Source of the DNA: Astropecten irregularis | Taxonomy: Eukaryota > Echinodermata > Asteroidea > Paxillosida > Astropectinidae | Assembly (NCBI GenBank): GCA_963971285.1 | Contig: OZ020255.1 | Coordinates: 8,328,931-8,392,930 of the forward strand | Direction: 5' to 3' | Length of the DNA: 64,000 bases | Part shown: positions 34,328 through 49,300 of the stretch, in pieces | How positions within the stretch are numbered: position 1 is the stretch's first letter | How the letters are laid out: each line of letters opens with the position of its first letter | Position numbers and translations under genes: made by a program | Notes under the pieces: generated by a model | What the model was told of the DNA's origin: nothing | Databases searched by the model: none | What the model saw: only the letters and a program-made list of their open reading frames with translations

Positions 34328-37300
34328 GTAAGTAGGCCTATCTATTACGTTGACCAGGCAATATGCAAACTATTGTGCGGTCAATAGTCGAACTATTGCC
34401 TAGTCAATTTTCAAACTATGTATAGCACGGTCAATATTCAAACTATTGCCTTGTCAATATTCAAACTATTGCCCAGTCAGTGTTTAAACTATTGCCCGGT
34501 CAATATGATTTGTGGGGTTCTGTGGCCTAGTGGTCTGGCGTGTCGAACCCAAAGTCTTGTGGTCAATCTACAGATTGTGGGTTCGAATCCAGCCATGGGT
34601 TAATGGTGCTTGCGTCCTTGAGCAAGATGCTTTGTCACATATTGCTCCTCTTCACCCAGGTGTAAATGGGTACCTGTGAGCACGTGAGGGTAGAGATGGC
34701 TTTGTGGTTTGATTAGCCTCTGTGCGCCCTATGGTTGCCAGTATGGGGCTGTGCTCCCCAGGGAGTTGAGATGGTTTCAGGAATGTAAATTATGGCCCGA
34801 TGACCAGGGATAATAATGTACAGCGCTTTGATCTTCTTGTAAAGTCGCTTTATAAATGCCCGTTATTATTATTATTATTATTAATATCCAAACTATTGCC
34901 TAGTCAATTTTCAAACTATTGCCCGGTCTATATTCAAACTATTGCCTGGTCAATATTCAAACTATTGGCCAGTCAGTGTTTGGACTATTGCCCGGTCAAT
35001 ATCCAAATTGTTGCAATGTCAATTTTGAAACTATTGTCCGGTCAGTAAACTTACTCAGTATTCAAACTATTGCCCAGACAATGTTCAAACTATTGCCTAG
35101 TCAATATCCAAACTATTGCCAATTGTCAAACTATTGCCTGGTAGGCTTGGGCGGTTTCACGGTAATACCGAGTAGTTACGGTATTTTTTTAATACCGAGC
35201 AATACCGAGTGTTGTTTTCAAAATACCGAAATACCGACCAACTCGGTTTTCAGTTCCGATACCGCGATCATCAATCCAATCTTGTGTGACCACAAACATT
35301 TTTAGTCATTGCCACTATACACAGTGCCGATCGTGAACAGAAAGACAAAATTACAAGGGCAACATTCTTATCTGGATATTTATAAGACGTACTGGTGAAC
35401 TAATTGTGTTGTGACACATGATACTTTTAACAGCCAGACTTGCCAATCATTCTGTTGGGCCTCTCTCGATGTTTTCCCGACTGTGGTTTCCCATTCTGAG
35501 ACAGTACAGAACTTTTACTATCTTTGGTGCTGACCATAAACACATCACTACTAGGCACTACCATTACCGAAAATGCGGGGAATCGTTCTTTTGTTAATTC
35601 AGATACAAAACAAAGATTTAGAAGTAGCTTTGGCAAAAGATCCCGTAGGGATTGAAACAATGTCAGACCCTTCTACTATAAGCAACGTAAAGCCATATTT
35701 ACACATGTTTGAGATAAAAACACAACACGTGTTTGTAGCTTAGCAGTCAGCACCCCTTGTATAGCTAATGGTATGGCCCAAGGAGAGGGAGAGGCGCTGG
35801 TAACATTTCCTGTATTGTCACTTAGTTAGTGCACTACACGTGGCTGACGGGTACCAATTATTGTGTGCAAGAGATCGGTGTGAGTTGTGTGTGGCCGGAA
35901 GTGGGGATGCGTGCGTTATTCGATGGGAAATTTTATCATGTTTAAAGATGGAGAATAACGATTTGTGAAAAAATGAAACAAATACAAATCCTTGTTAATA
36001 AGACATATACATGTAAGAACCTTCTCATAATATTCAATGGGGCTGTTGTTTTTTTCATTATTCAGTAATATTGGAAATAAAATTTGATAGTAATTGTAAA
36101 TTCTCGGGACTATTTACCCAAACTGGCCGTGGGTGGCGCTATTTAAATTCATGTCAATGTGTGACGTAGTAGAGGGGATACGGTCCACGAACGAATCCCC
36201 TCGGTGCGCGGGAGTTGTATGGGATTTCCAATGAGTTTTGTGTACATGCGGTTTTTGTATGCTAAAACTGTCCGAATCACTGCCCGAATGATCATTAATA
36301 TCCGATTGGTACATTGATTCTTCATCGATGCTGTATTCCTACCAAGGACGGTCGCCATATGTATCATCTTCAACCATTTTACTTTCGAAATGATTGGAGT
36401 GCATGTATTGCGTGTGGGAATGTAATATGCAACACACTGTGTATAAATATTCATAAGGAAAGCGAATCCCCTCTTCTACGTCACCAACTTGAGGAAAAGA
36501 TGAATATTCATGATATGTAAATGAACCAAAAACGGGCAAAGTCGAGAGAAAATTTATCATTCTTGGCGAATGTGGAACGGTAAAAGGTGGCTTAAAATTC
36601 ACATCAAGAAACTTCAAAAAGTGAGAGTTTATTATATGTTTACCTTAATTGGAGCTAGGTGAACACAATTTTACGTGAACATCTTATTTTTCGAAATCGT
36701 TGGAGCCCAGCTTTAAGATGCTGCACGCGGTGGTTTGGCAAAAACAACAAACGAAGAATATAGCTCCTACAACATGAACTACTACCATAAAGAACAAGAG
36801 ACAACTGTCACAAAATATACACTAGAAACCCTTGGAATATATAAGGAAATACTGGTTAAGAAACATCAAAAAGTAAGTCTTTATTTTTGACGGAACAAAT
36901 TGACACAATCAGAGGGAAATACACCGGTCGGAAATTCATAATACTTGGAACCACGATCCTGTTTATTTACAGTCATGCGCGACTTTTTTGATGACGTAAT
37001 AGCCCTGTCCAAAAAAGTCCACGGTAATACCGAATACCGCGGTATTTTTCTCACGGTATACCGACTACTTGAAAATTGAATACCGCCCAAGCCTATTGCC
37101 TGGTCTATATTCAAACTATTGCCCGGTCAGTATTCAAACTACATGTATAGCCCAGTCAGTATTCTAACCATATCACAGGGCTGTTCCATGCTAATGGACC
37201 AAAATAAAGTGTCGGCTGAACTCATTCGATGACATGTATGTTTTGAATGACTTTAAACACATTTTTTAAAAGACTGTACTATTGTTTAATTATTGCATTG

Positions 37301-40300
37301 AGATTATCAAGATTAACTAATTCTTTAAAGTAATGACAAAGTACAGTGTGTGTATTTTGTATTTAAACAGAGATGTTCAACCACAAATTCAGGTTGAAAT
37401 CGTGACATTGTAATACACATGCATTTGCAGTAGTTCAAGCACTTTCTTTCAACTGACATTTGAATAATATCATTGTTATACTGACAGGTAGTTATTAGGT
37501 CAATAAACATTTAAAGATACAATTTACATGATTGGTAAAGGTCACAGGACTGCATTCATACTTTGTCTGATCAAACATGTACATCTGAGTCACGAGAAAA
37601 TAGCGAAAACCCGACTTGATTTTTCTTCTAAAACATGAAGAATAGTTTACTTTTTGTTTGTTCCAAAAATCGTTCGGATAAACCATCTTTGGAAAAGACA
37701 CTAAATCTTGATTTGCTTGAAAAACTCAGCATCTGATGAACCAAGATTTCCCATGGTGACTGTTTGCACTGTTTACGAACTGTTGAGTCAATTTTCTGTC
37801 TCAAACTCAATATTTTTTATGGAGGCCTTGCAAATCCTTGTATATGCTCCCTTTAAAGGGTACCTGAAATAAAAACTCATATGAAGTTAAATAAATCTGT
37901 ATTGTCATAAAACTCAATATGTATATCATTGTTTGCGCATAATTTAGCACCCGACTTTGCGCGACGAAAAACTTTGCTACATCACCGGCAGAATGCCACA
38001 TAGTATACAAGTCGCAAAACTACCGACCCCACGTTTTTGTTCAAATCGTTTGTTCAAATCGAAGAGCAAAATCCTACATACAATGTGCACGAGCCAGCAA
38101 GAGCTACTGCGGTGCGAGCCTACTTATTCTGCCGATGACGTCACAAGCATTGTTGCGTGGATCAGTTCCGAGGGTGGTTTTTTTTTGGGGGGGGCGGGGC
38201 ATACATGTACTGATTTTCTAACTTTGGGACTAAAATGAAGCAATTACATAAAAATTAGAATTTATATAGTCATTGAAAAGTGAACAAAGAAAAAATTTGT
38301 TCACTTTTCAATGACTTAAAATAACTCAGTCAGTTTCCCTTGTGGTTATTTCACGAATATAATTTATATAGTCATTAATTATGCATTAAGCAATAATCTG
38401 AAAGCCCTATTTCAGGTAACCTTTAAGAACCTTTTTCGCCATTTAGCATGTTTTAGGATGAAATGGGGATATGAGTTATTATGTATGTAACATTAACCTG
38501 CACAGTACAGGACCCAAACAGAAATGTTCACAGATTTACATATAACTTACATGTACGTAGAAACTGTACATGTATTTATTTATATTTAAGTTTGTCAAAC
38601 AAAGACTGAAAACAGTTTTGATCTCGGGGTAAGATCAAAACCATTCATTAAAAAAAAAATTGAGTTGGGTTTTCGCTGTTTTCTTGTGACTCAGATAACT
38701 CAAATATTCATAGGTTTATTATTTCATGTACATGTACATGCTGGATCAGACAAAGTGTGAGTGCTGTCCTGTGACCTTTACCAATCATACCTCTCATATG
38801 CATGTGAAGAGATAGATCTGCATTATCAAGCCAACCACAATCTCTGAGTTCCGAACACAGCTGGCTCTATTGTGTATGAGACCACCTGGAAATTGTCTGT
38901 CTTTTGTGTGGCCCTATACAACAATCCCCGGCTGAAGGGGTTACAAAATTAATAACTCTTTTTTTTTCCTTAGGGCCATCGCATATGAATGAAACTTCCC
39001 ACCTACGTTGTGCATTAATGGTATTATTACATCATCTCTGCATGACCGTGCATGGCAAAATGAGGCATAACTCACTCATTGTTTGTTTGGTTTTATTCCT
39101 CTTTCAGTCAGATCTGTATGAAGATCAAACGTCAGGGCAACACCAAAAATGTCTCCGTCTTTCCATTCCTGGCCAGTGAAATTAGGTAAGAGTGATTAAA
39201 TTGTTCGCAACCATACAGTGTCACAGTGTGATTATAAATCATTTGCCTTTTATAGTAGAGGTAAATAAATAATCGATTTGTTGTTTGGAACCTGCCCCAC
39301 TCTGAATGTCAGCGACTCGCCCCTAGTCTCCTTGGTACATGTATTTCAGTCGCTCGTCCGTCCTACATTTCGGCAGTTCATCAGCCGCACATCCATCCTA
39401 TATTCCGACAATTCATCAGCCGCTTGTCCATCCTAACTGTACATTCCGCCAATTCTTAAGCCACTCATCAGTCCTATATTCCGGCAGTTCGTCATCCGCT
39501 CATCAGTCCTATATTCCGGCAGTTCCTCAGCCGCTCTTCCATCCTACATTCTGGCAGTTCCTCAGCTGCTCCTCCGTCCTACATTCTGGCAGTTCATCAG
39601 CCGCTTGTCCATCCTACATTCTGGCAGTTCATCAGCCGCTCGCACGTCCTACATTCTGGCAGTTCGTCAGCCGCTCGCACGTCCTACATTCTGGCAGTTC
39701 ATCAGCCGCTCGTCCGTCCTACATTCCGGCATTTCATCAGCTGCTCGCACGTCCTACATTCTGGCAGTTCATCAGCCGCTCGTCCGTCCTACATTCTGGC
39801 AGTTCATCAGCCATTTGCACGTCCTACATTCTGGCAGTTCCTCAGCTGTTTGTCCGTCCTACATTCCGGCAGTTCCTCAGCTGCTCGTCTGTCCTATATT
39901 CTGGCAGTTCATCAGCCATTCGCACGTCCTACACTCTGGCAGTTCCTCAGCCGCTGACGAACTGCCCGACTGTAGGACAGAGGGGCTGATGAACTGCCAG
40001 AATGTAGGACAGAGGTGCTATTGAACTGCTGAAATGTATTATGGACGAGCAGCTGAAGAACTTCCAGAATGAAGAACGAACAAGTAGCTGGCAAACTGCC
40101 AGAATGTAGGACTGACCAGCAGCTGACGAACTGCCAGAATGTAGCATGGACGAGCAGCTGACGAACTGCCAGAATGTAGGACGTGCAAGCATCAGCCACT
40201 CGTCCATTTTATTTCTGGCAGCTCGTCAGCTGCTCGTCTGTCCTACATTCTGGCAGTCCGTCGGACGCTCGTCCGCCCTACATTCCGACAGTTCGTCAAC

Positions 40301-43300
40301 TGCTCGTCAATCCTACATTCCGGCAGTTCATCAACTGCTCGTCTGTCCTACATTCTGACAGTTCATTAACTGCTCGTCAATCCTACATTCCGGCAGTTCG
40401 TCAACTGCTTGTCTGTCCTACATTCCGACAGTTCGTCAACTGCTCGTCTGTCCTACATTCGGCAGTTCATCAACTGCTCGTCCATCCTACATTCTGACAG
40501 TTTGTCAACTCTCGTATGACCTACATTCCGGCAGTCCGTCGGACGCTCGTCCATCCTACATTCTGACAGTTCATCAACTGCTCGTCTGTCCTACATTCTG
40601 ACAGTTCATCAACTGCTCGTCTGTCCTACATTCTGACAGTTCATCAACTGCTCGTCAATCCTACATTCCGGCAGTTCGTCAACTGCTCGTCTGTCCTACA
40701 TTCCGACAGTTCGTCAACTGCTCGTCTGTCCTACATTCCGGCAGTTCATCAACTGCTCGTCCATCCTACATTCCGACAGTTTGTCAACTCTCGTCTGACC
40801 TACATTCCGGCAGTTCGTTGGACGCTCTTCTGTCCTACATGTACATTCTGGCAGTTTGTCAGTATTACGGACGAGCAGCTGACGAACTGCCAGAATGTAG
40901 GACGGACGAGCAGTTGACGAACTGTCGGAATATAGGACAGACGAGCAGTTGACGAAGTGTCGGAATGTAGGACGGATGAGCATCCGACGGACTGCCGGAA
41001 TGTATTGTAGGTCAGACGAGCAGTTGACGAACTGTCGGAAAGTAGGATGGACGGGCAGCTGACGATCTGCCAGAATGTAGGACGTGCAAGCATCAGCCAC
41101 TCGTCCATTTTATTTCAGGCAGCTCGTCAGCTGCTCGTCCGTCCTACATTCTGACAGTTCGTCAACTGCTCGTCCGTTCTACATTTCGACAGTTCGTCAA
41201 CTGCTTGTCTGACCTACTTTCTGGCAGTTCCTCAGCTGCTCGGCTGTCCTACATTCTGACAGTTCATCAACTGCTCGTCCATCCTACATTCCGACAGTTC
41301 GTCAACTGCTCGTCCGTCCTACATTCCGACAGTTCGTCAACTGCTCGTCTGACCTACATTCCGGCAGTCCAACGGACGCTCGTCCATCCTACATTCTGAC
41401 AGTTCATCAACTGCTCGTCTGTCCTACATTCTGACAGTTCGTCAACTGCTCGTCTGTCCTACATTCCGACAGTTCGTCAACTGCTCGTCTGTCCTACATT
41501 CCGACAGTTCGTCAACTGCTCGTCTGTCCTACATTCTGACAGTTCATCAACTGCTCGTCAATCCTACATTCCGGCAGTTCGTCAACTGCTCGTCTGTCCT
41601 ACATTCCGACAGTTCGTCAACTGCTCGTCTGTCCTACATTCCGGCAGTTCATCAACTGCTCGTCCATCCTACATTCCGACAGTTTGTCAACTCTCGTCTG
41701 ACCTACATTCCGGCAGTTCGTTGGACGCTCTTCTGTCCTACATGTACATTCTGGGAGTTTGTCAGTATTACGGACGAGCAGCTAACGAACTGCCAGAATG
41801 TAGGACGGACGAGCAGTTGACGAACTGTCGGAATATAGGACAGACGAGCAGTTGACGAACTGTCGGAATGTAGGACGGATGAGCGTCCGACGGACTGCCA
41901 GAATGTTTTGTAGGTCAAGGTCAGACGAGCAGTTGACGAACTGTCGGAAAGTAGGATGGACGNNNNNNNNNNNNNNNNNNNNNNNNNNNNNNNNNNNNNN
42001 NNNNNNNNNNNNNNNNNNNNNNNNNNNNNNNNNNNNNNNNNNNNNNNNNNNNNNNNNNNNNNNNNNNNNNNNNNNNNNNNNNNNNNNNNNNNNNNNNNNN
42101 NNNNNNNNNNNNNNNNNNNNNNNNNNNNNNNNNNNNNNNNNNNNNNNNNNNNNNNNNNNNNNATGTAGGACGTGCAAGCATCAGCCACTCGTCCATTTTA
42201 TTTCTGGCAGCTCGTTTGCTGCTCGTCCGTCCTACATTCTGGCAGTTTGTCAACTGCTCGTCCGTCCTACATTCCGACAGTTCGTCAACTGCTCGTCTGA
42301 CCTACATTCCAGCAGTTCCTCAGCTGCTCGTCTGTCCTACATTCCGTCAGTTCGTCAACTGCTCGTCCGTCCTACATTCCGACAGTTCGTCAACTGCTCG
42401 TCCGTCCTATATTCCGACATTTCGTCAACTGCTCGTCTGTCTTACATTCCGGCAGTTTGTCAACTGCTCGTCCATCCTACATTCCGACAGTTTGTCAACT
42501 GCTCGCCTGACCTACATTCCGGCAGTCTGTTGGACGCTCATCCGTCCTACATTCTGACATTTCGTCAACTGCTTGTCTGTCCTACATTCCAGCAGTCCGT
42601 GGGACGCTTGTCCGTCCTACATTCCGACAGTTCGTTAACTGCTCGTCCATCCTACTTTCCGACAGTTCGACAACTGCTCGTCTGACCTACATTCCGGCAG
42701 TCCATCGGACGCTCGTCCATCCTACATTCTGACAGTTCATCAACTGCTCGTCTGTCCTACATTCTGACAGTTCGTCAACTGCTCGTCTGTCCTACATTCC
42801 GACAGTTCGTCAACTGCTCGTCTGTCCTACATTCTGACAGTTCATCAACTGCTCGTCAATCCTACATTCCGGCAGTTCGTCAACTGCTCGTCTGTCCTAC
42901 ATTCCGACAGTTCGTCAACTGCTCGTCTGTCCTACATTCTGGCAGTTCATCAACTGCTCGTCCATCCTACATTCCGACAGTTTGTCAATTCTCGTCTGAC
43001 CTACATTCCGGCAGTTCGTTGGACGCTCTTCTGTCCTACATGTACATTCTGGCAGTTTGTCAGTATTATGGACGAGCAGCTGACGAACTGCCAGAATGTA
43101 GGACGGACGAGCAGTTGACGAACTGTCGGAATATAGGACAGACGAGCAGTTGACGAACTGTTGGAATGTAGGACGGATGAGCGTCCGACGGACTGCCGGA
43201 ATTTATTGTAGGTCAGACGAGCAGTTGACGAACTGTCGGAAAGTAGGATGGACGGGCAGCTGACGATCTGCCAGAATGTAGGACGTGCAAGCATCAGCCA

Positions 43301-46300
43301 CTCGTCCATTTTATTTCAGGCAGCTCGTCAGCATCTCGTCCGTCCTACATTCTGACAGTTCGTCAACTGCTCGTCCGTTCTACATTCCGACAGTTCGTCA
43401 ACTGCTTGTCTGACCTACTTTCTGGCAGTTCCTCAGCTGCTCGTCTGTCCTACATTCTGACAGTTCATCAACTGCTCGTCCATCCTACATTCCGACAGTT
43501 CGTCAACTGCTCGTCCGTCCTACATTCCGATTGTTCGTCAACTGCTCGTCTGACCTACATTCCGGCAGTCCGTCGGACGCTCGTCCGTCCTATATTCAGA
43601 CAGTTTGTCAACTGCTCGTCTGTCTTACATTCCGGCAGTTCGTCAACTGCTCGTCTGTCCTACTTTCCGACAGTTCGTCAACTGCTCGTCTGACCTACAT
43701 TCCGGCAGTCCGTCGGACGCTCATCCATCCTACATTCCGACAGTTCGTCAACTGCTCGTCCGTCCTACATTCCGACAGTTCATCAACTGCTCGTCTGACC
43801 TACATTTTGGCAGTCCGTGGGATGCTTGTCCGTCCTACATTCCGACAGTTCGTCAACTGCTCATCTGCCGTACATTCCGGCAGTTCATTTGAAGCTCGTC
43901 CGTCCTACATGTACATTCTGGCAGTTTTTCAGTATTACGGACGTGCAGCTGACAAGCTTCCAGAATGTAGTACTGAGCAGCAGCTGACGAACTTCCAGAA
44001 TATAGGACTGACCAGCAGCTGATGAACTGCCAGAATGTAGGACTGACCAGCGGCTGATGAACTGCCAGAATGTAGGACGGACGAGCAGCTGATGATCTGC
44101 CAGAATGTAGGACGGACGAGCGGCTAATGAACTGCCAGAATGTAGGACTGACCAGCGGCTGATGATCTGCCAGCATGTAGGACGGACGAGCGGCTAATGA
44201 ACTGCCGGAATGTTGGACGGACAAGCAGCTAATGAACTGCCGGAATGTAGGACGTGCAAGCATCAGCCACTCGTCCATTTTATTTCTGGCAGCTCGTTTG
44301 CTGCTCGTCCGTCCTACATTCTGGCAGTTTGTCAACTGCTCGTCCGTCCTACATTCCGACAGTTCGTCAACTGCTCGTCTGACCTACATTCCAGCAGTTC
44401 CTCAGCTGCTCGTCTGTCCTACATTCCGTCAGTTCGTCAACTGCTCGTCCGTCCTACATTCCGACAGTTCGTCAACTGCTCGTCCGTCCTATATTCCGAC
44501 ATTTCGTCAACTGCTCGTCTGTCTTACATTCCGGCAGTTTGTCAACTGCTCGTCCATCCTACATTCCGACAGTTTGTCAACTGCTCGTCTGTCCTACTTT
44601 CCGACAGTTTGCCAACTGCTCGCCTGACCTACATTCCGGCAGTCTGTCGGACGCTCATCCGTCCTACATTCTGACATTTCGTCAACTGCTTGTCTGTCCT
44701 ACATTCCAGCAGTCCGTGGGACGCTTGTCCGTCCTACATTCCGACAGTTCGTTAACTGCTCGTCCATCCTACTTTCCGACAGTTCGACAACTGCTCGTCT
44801 GACCTACATTCCGGCAGTCCATCGGACGCTCGTCCATCCTACATTCTGACAGTTCATCAACTGCTCGTCTGTCCTACATTCTGACAGTTCGTCAACTGCT
44901 CGTCTGTCCTACATTCCGACAGTTCGTCAACTGCTCGTCTGTCCTACATTCTGACAGTTCATCAACTGCTCGTCAATCCTACATTCCGGCAGTTCGTCAA
45001 CTGCTCGTCTGTCCTACATTCCGACAGTTCGTCAACTGCTCGTCTGTCCTACATTCTGGCAGTTCATCAACTGCTCGTCCATCCTACATTCCGACAGTTT
45101 GTCAATTCTCGTCTGACCTACATTCCGGCAGTTCGTTGGACGCTCTTCTGTCCTACATGTACATTCTGGCAGTTTGTCAGTATTATGGACGAGCAGCTGA
45201 CGAACTGCCAGAATGTAGGACGGACGAGCAGTTGACGAACTGTCGGAATATAGGACAGACGAGCAGTTGACGAACTGTCGGAATGTAGGACGGATGAGCG
45301 TCCGACGGACTGCCGGAATTTATTGTAGGTCAGACGAGCAGTTGACGAACTGTCGGAAAGTAGGATGGACGGGCAGCTGACGATCTGCCAGAATGTAGGA
45401 CGTGCAAGCATCAGCCACTCGTCCATTTTATTTCAGGCAGCTCGTCAGCATCTCGTCCGTCCTACATTCTGACAGTTCGTCAACTGCTCGTCCGTTCTAC
45501 ATTCCGACAGTTCGTCAACTGCTTGTCTGACCTACTTTCTGGCAGTTCCTCAGCTGCTCGTCTGTCCTACATTCTGACAGTTCATCAACTGCTCGTCCAT
45601 CCTACATTCCGACAGTTCGTCAACTGCTCGTCCGTCCTACATTCCGATTGTTCGTCAACTGCTCGTCTAACCTACATTCCGGCAGTCCGTCGGACGCTCG
45701 TCCGTCCTATATTCAGACAGTTTGTCAACTGCTCGTCTGTCTTACATTCCGGCAGTTCGTCAACTGCTCGTCTGTCCTACTTTCCGACAGTTCGTCAACT
45801 GCTCGTCTGACCTACATTCCGGCAGTCCGTCGGACGCTCATCCGTCCTACATTCCGACAGTTCGTCAACTACTCGTCTGTTCTACAATGGCAGTCCATCG
45901 GATGCTCGTCCGTCCTACATTCCGACAGTTCGTCAACTGCTCGTCTGTCTTACATTCCGGCAGTCCGTCGGACGCTCTTCCGTCCTACATTCCCACAGTT
46001 TGTCAACTGCACGTCTATCATACATTCCGGCAGTTCATCAACTGCTCGTCCATCCTACGTTCCGACAGTTCGTCAACTGCTCGTCCGTCCTACATTCCGA
46101 TTGTTCGTCAACTGCTCGTCTGACCTACATTCCGGCAGTCCGTCGGACGCTCGTCCGTCCTATATTCAGACAGTTTGTCAACTGCTCGTCTGTCTTACAT
46201 TCCGGCAGTTCGTCAACTGCTCGTCTGTCCTACTTTCCGACAGTTCGTCAACTGCTCGTCTGACCTACATTCCGGCAGTCCGTCGGACGCTCATCCGTCC

Positions 46301-49300
46301 TACATTCCGTCAGTTCGTCAACTGCTTGTCTGTCCTACACTCCGACAGTTCTTCAACTGCTCGTCCGTCCTATATTCCGACAGTTCGTCAACTGCTCGTC
46401 TGTCTTACATTCCGGCAGTTCGTCAACTGCTCGTCCGTCCTACATTCCGGCAGTTCGTCAACTGCTCGTCCGTCCTACATTCCGACAGTTTGTCAACTGC
46501 TCGTCTGTCCTACTTTCCGACAGTTTGCCAACTGCACGTCTGACCTACATTCCGGCAGTCTGTCGGACGCTCATCGATCCTACATTCTGACATTTCGTCA
46601 ACTGCTTGTCTGTCCTACATTCCAGCAGTCCGTGGGACGCTTGTCCGTCCTACATTCCGACAGTTCGTCAACTGCTCGTCCATCCTACTTTCCGACAGTT
46701 CGTCAACTGCTTGTCTGTCTACATTCTGGCAGTTCGTCAGTCGCTCGTCCGTCCTACATTCCGACAGTTTGTCAGCTGCTTGTCCGTCCTACATTATGGC
46801 AGTTCAACAGCCACTCGTTTGTCCTACATTCCAGCAGTTCGTCACCTGCTTGTTTGTCCTACATTATTCATGTACATTCCGGCAATTAGTCAGCCTCACG
46901 TCCATCCTACAATCTGGCAGTTTGTCGGGTGCTCATCTGTCCTACATTCCGGCAGTTTATCAGCCGCTCGCACGTCCTACATTCTGGCAGTTCCTCAGCC
47001 ACTCTCATGTCCTACATTCCGGCAGTTTGTCAACTGTTCGTCCGTCCTACATTCTGGCAGTTCATCAACTGCTCGTCTGTCCTACATTCTGGCAGTTCCT
47101 CAGTTGCTCGTCCGTCCTATATTCTGGCAGTTCATCAACTGCTCGTCTGTCCTATATTTTGGCAGTTCATCAACTGCTCGTCTGTCCTACCTTCTGGCAG
47201 TTCCTCAACTGCTCGTCTGTCCTACATTCTGGCAGTTCATCAACTGCTCGTCCTTCCTATATTCTGGCAGTTCATCAGCTGCTCGTCCATCCTACATTCT
47301 GGCAGTTCGTCAGCTGCTCGTTCGTCCTACATTCTGGCAGTTCGTCAACTGCTCATCCATCCTACATTCCGACAATTCATCAGTCGCTCGTCTGTGCTGC
47401 ATTCCGGCACTCCGTCAGCCGCTTGCACATTGTACATTCTATCAGTTCATCAGCTGCTCATTGGTCCTACATTCTGGCAGTTCCCCAGTTGCTCGTCCGT
47501 CCTACCTTACAGCATTTCGTCAGCTGCTTGTCCGTCCTACATTCCGGGAGTTTGTCAGTCGCTCATCCGTCCTATATTCTGGCAGTTCATCAGCTGCTCG
47601 TCCGTCCTATATTCTGGCAGTTCATCATCCACTCGTCCGTCCCACATTCTGGCAGGGCATCAGCTGCTCGTCCGTCCTACATTCCGGCAGTTCATCAGCC
47701 GCTCCTACGTCCTACATTCTGGCAGTTCGTCAGCTGCTCATCTGTCCTATATTCCGGCAGTTCGTCAGCTGCTCGTCCGTCCTACATTCTGGCAGTTCGT
47801 CAGCTGCTCGTCCGTCCTATATTCCGGCAGTTTGTCAACTGCTCGTCCGTCCTACATTCTGGCAGTTCATCAGCTGCTGGTCCATCCTATATTCTGGCAG
47901 TTCATCAGCTGCTTGTCCATCATATATTCTGGCAGTTCATCAACTGCTCGTCCGTCCTATATTCTGGCAGTTCATCAGCTGCTCGTCTGTCCTACATTCT
48001 AGCAGTTCATCAACTGCTCGTCCGTCCTACATTTTGGCAGTTCATCAGCCACTCGTGCTTCCTACATTCTGGCAGTTTGTCAGCCGCTTGTAAGTCCGAC
48101 ATTCCAACAGTTCATCAGCTTCTCGTCCGTCCTACATTCCGGCAATTCATCAGCTTCTTGTCTGTCCTATATTCTGGCAGTTCATCGGCTGCTGGTCCGT
48201 CCTACATTCCGGCAGTTCATCAACTGCTCGTCTGTCCTACATTTCTGCAGTTCATCAACCGCTCGTCCGTCCTATATTCTGGCAGTTCATCAACCGCTCG
48301 TCCGTCCTATATTCTGGCAGTTCATCAACTACTCGTCCGTCCTATATTCTGGCAGTTCATCAACTGCTCGTCTGTCCTATATTCTGGCAGTTCATGGGCC
48401 GCTCGTCCATCCTACATTCCGGCAGTTCGTCAGGTATACATCCCTCCTACAATCCGGCAGTTTGTCAGCTGCTCGTCCGCCGTACATTCGGAAAGTTCGT
48501 CAGCTGCTCGTCTGTCCTACATTCCGGCAGTTCATCAGCTGCTCGTCCGTCCTACATTCTGGCAGTTCGTCAGCTGCTCGTTTGTCCTACATTTTGGCAG
48601 TTCATCAACCGCTCGTCCGTCCTATATTCTGGCAGTTCATAAACTGCTCGTCTGTCCTATATTCTGGCAGTTCATGGGCTGTTCGTCTGTCCTACATTCC
48701 GGCAGTTCCTCAGGTACACATCCCTCCTACATTCCAGCAGTTTGTCAGCTGCTCGTCCGTCGCTCGTCCGACAGTTCGTCAGCTGCTCGTCTGTCCTACA
48801 TTCCGGCAGTTCATCAGCTGCTCGTCCGTCCTACATTCTGGCAGTTCGTCAGCTGCTCGTCCGTCCTACATTCTGGCAGTTCATCAACTGCTCGTCTGAC
48901 CTACATTCTGTCAGTTCATCAGCTGCTCCTATCTCCTACATTCTGGCAGTTCATCAACTGCTCGTCTGACCTACATTCTGGCATTTCGTCAGCTGCTCCT
49001 CTCTCCTACATTCTGGCATTTCGTCAGCTGCTCGTCTGTTCTACATTCCGGCAGTTCATCAGCTGCTCGTCCATCCTACATTCTGACAGTTCGTCATCTG
49101 CTCGTCCGTCCTATATTCTGGCAGTTCCTCAACTGCTCGTCTGCCCTACATTCTGGCAGTTCATCAACTGCTCGTCTGTCCTATATTCTGGCAGTTCCTC
49201 AACTGCTCGTCTGTCCTTCATTCTGGCAGTTCATCAACTGCTCGTCCATCCTATATTCTGGCAGTTCATCAACTGCTCGTCTGACCTACATTCTGGCATT

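Noticed and set aside
35427-35660. 77-codon minus-strand frame in the intron 1 hAT element as a gene
   Set aside because: No recognisable domain, short, and inside a non-autonomous-looking transposon.
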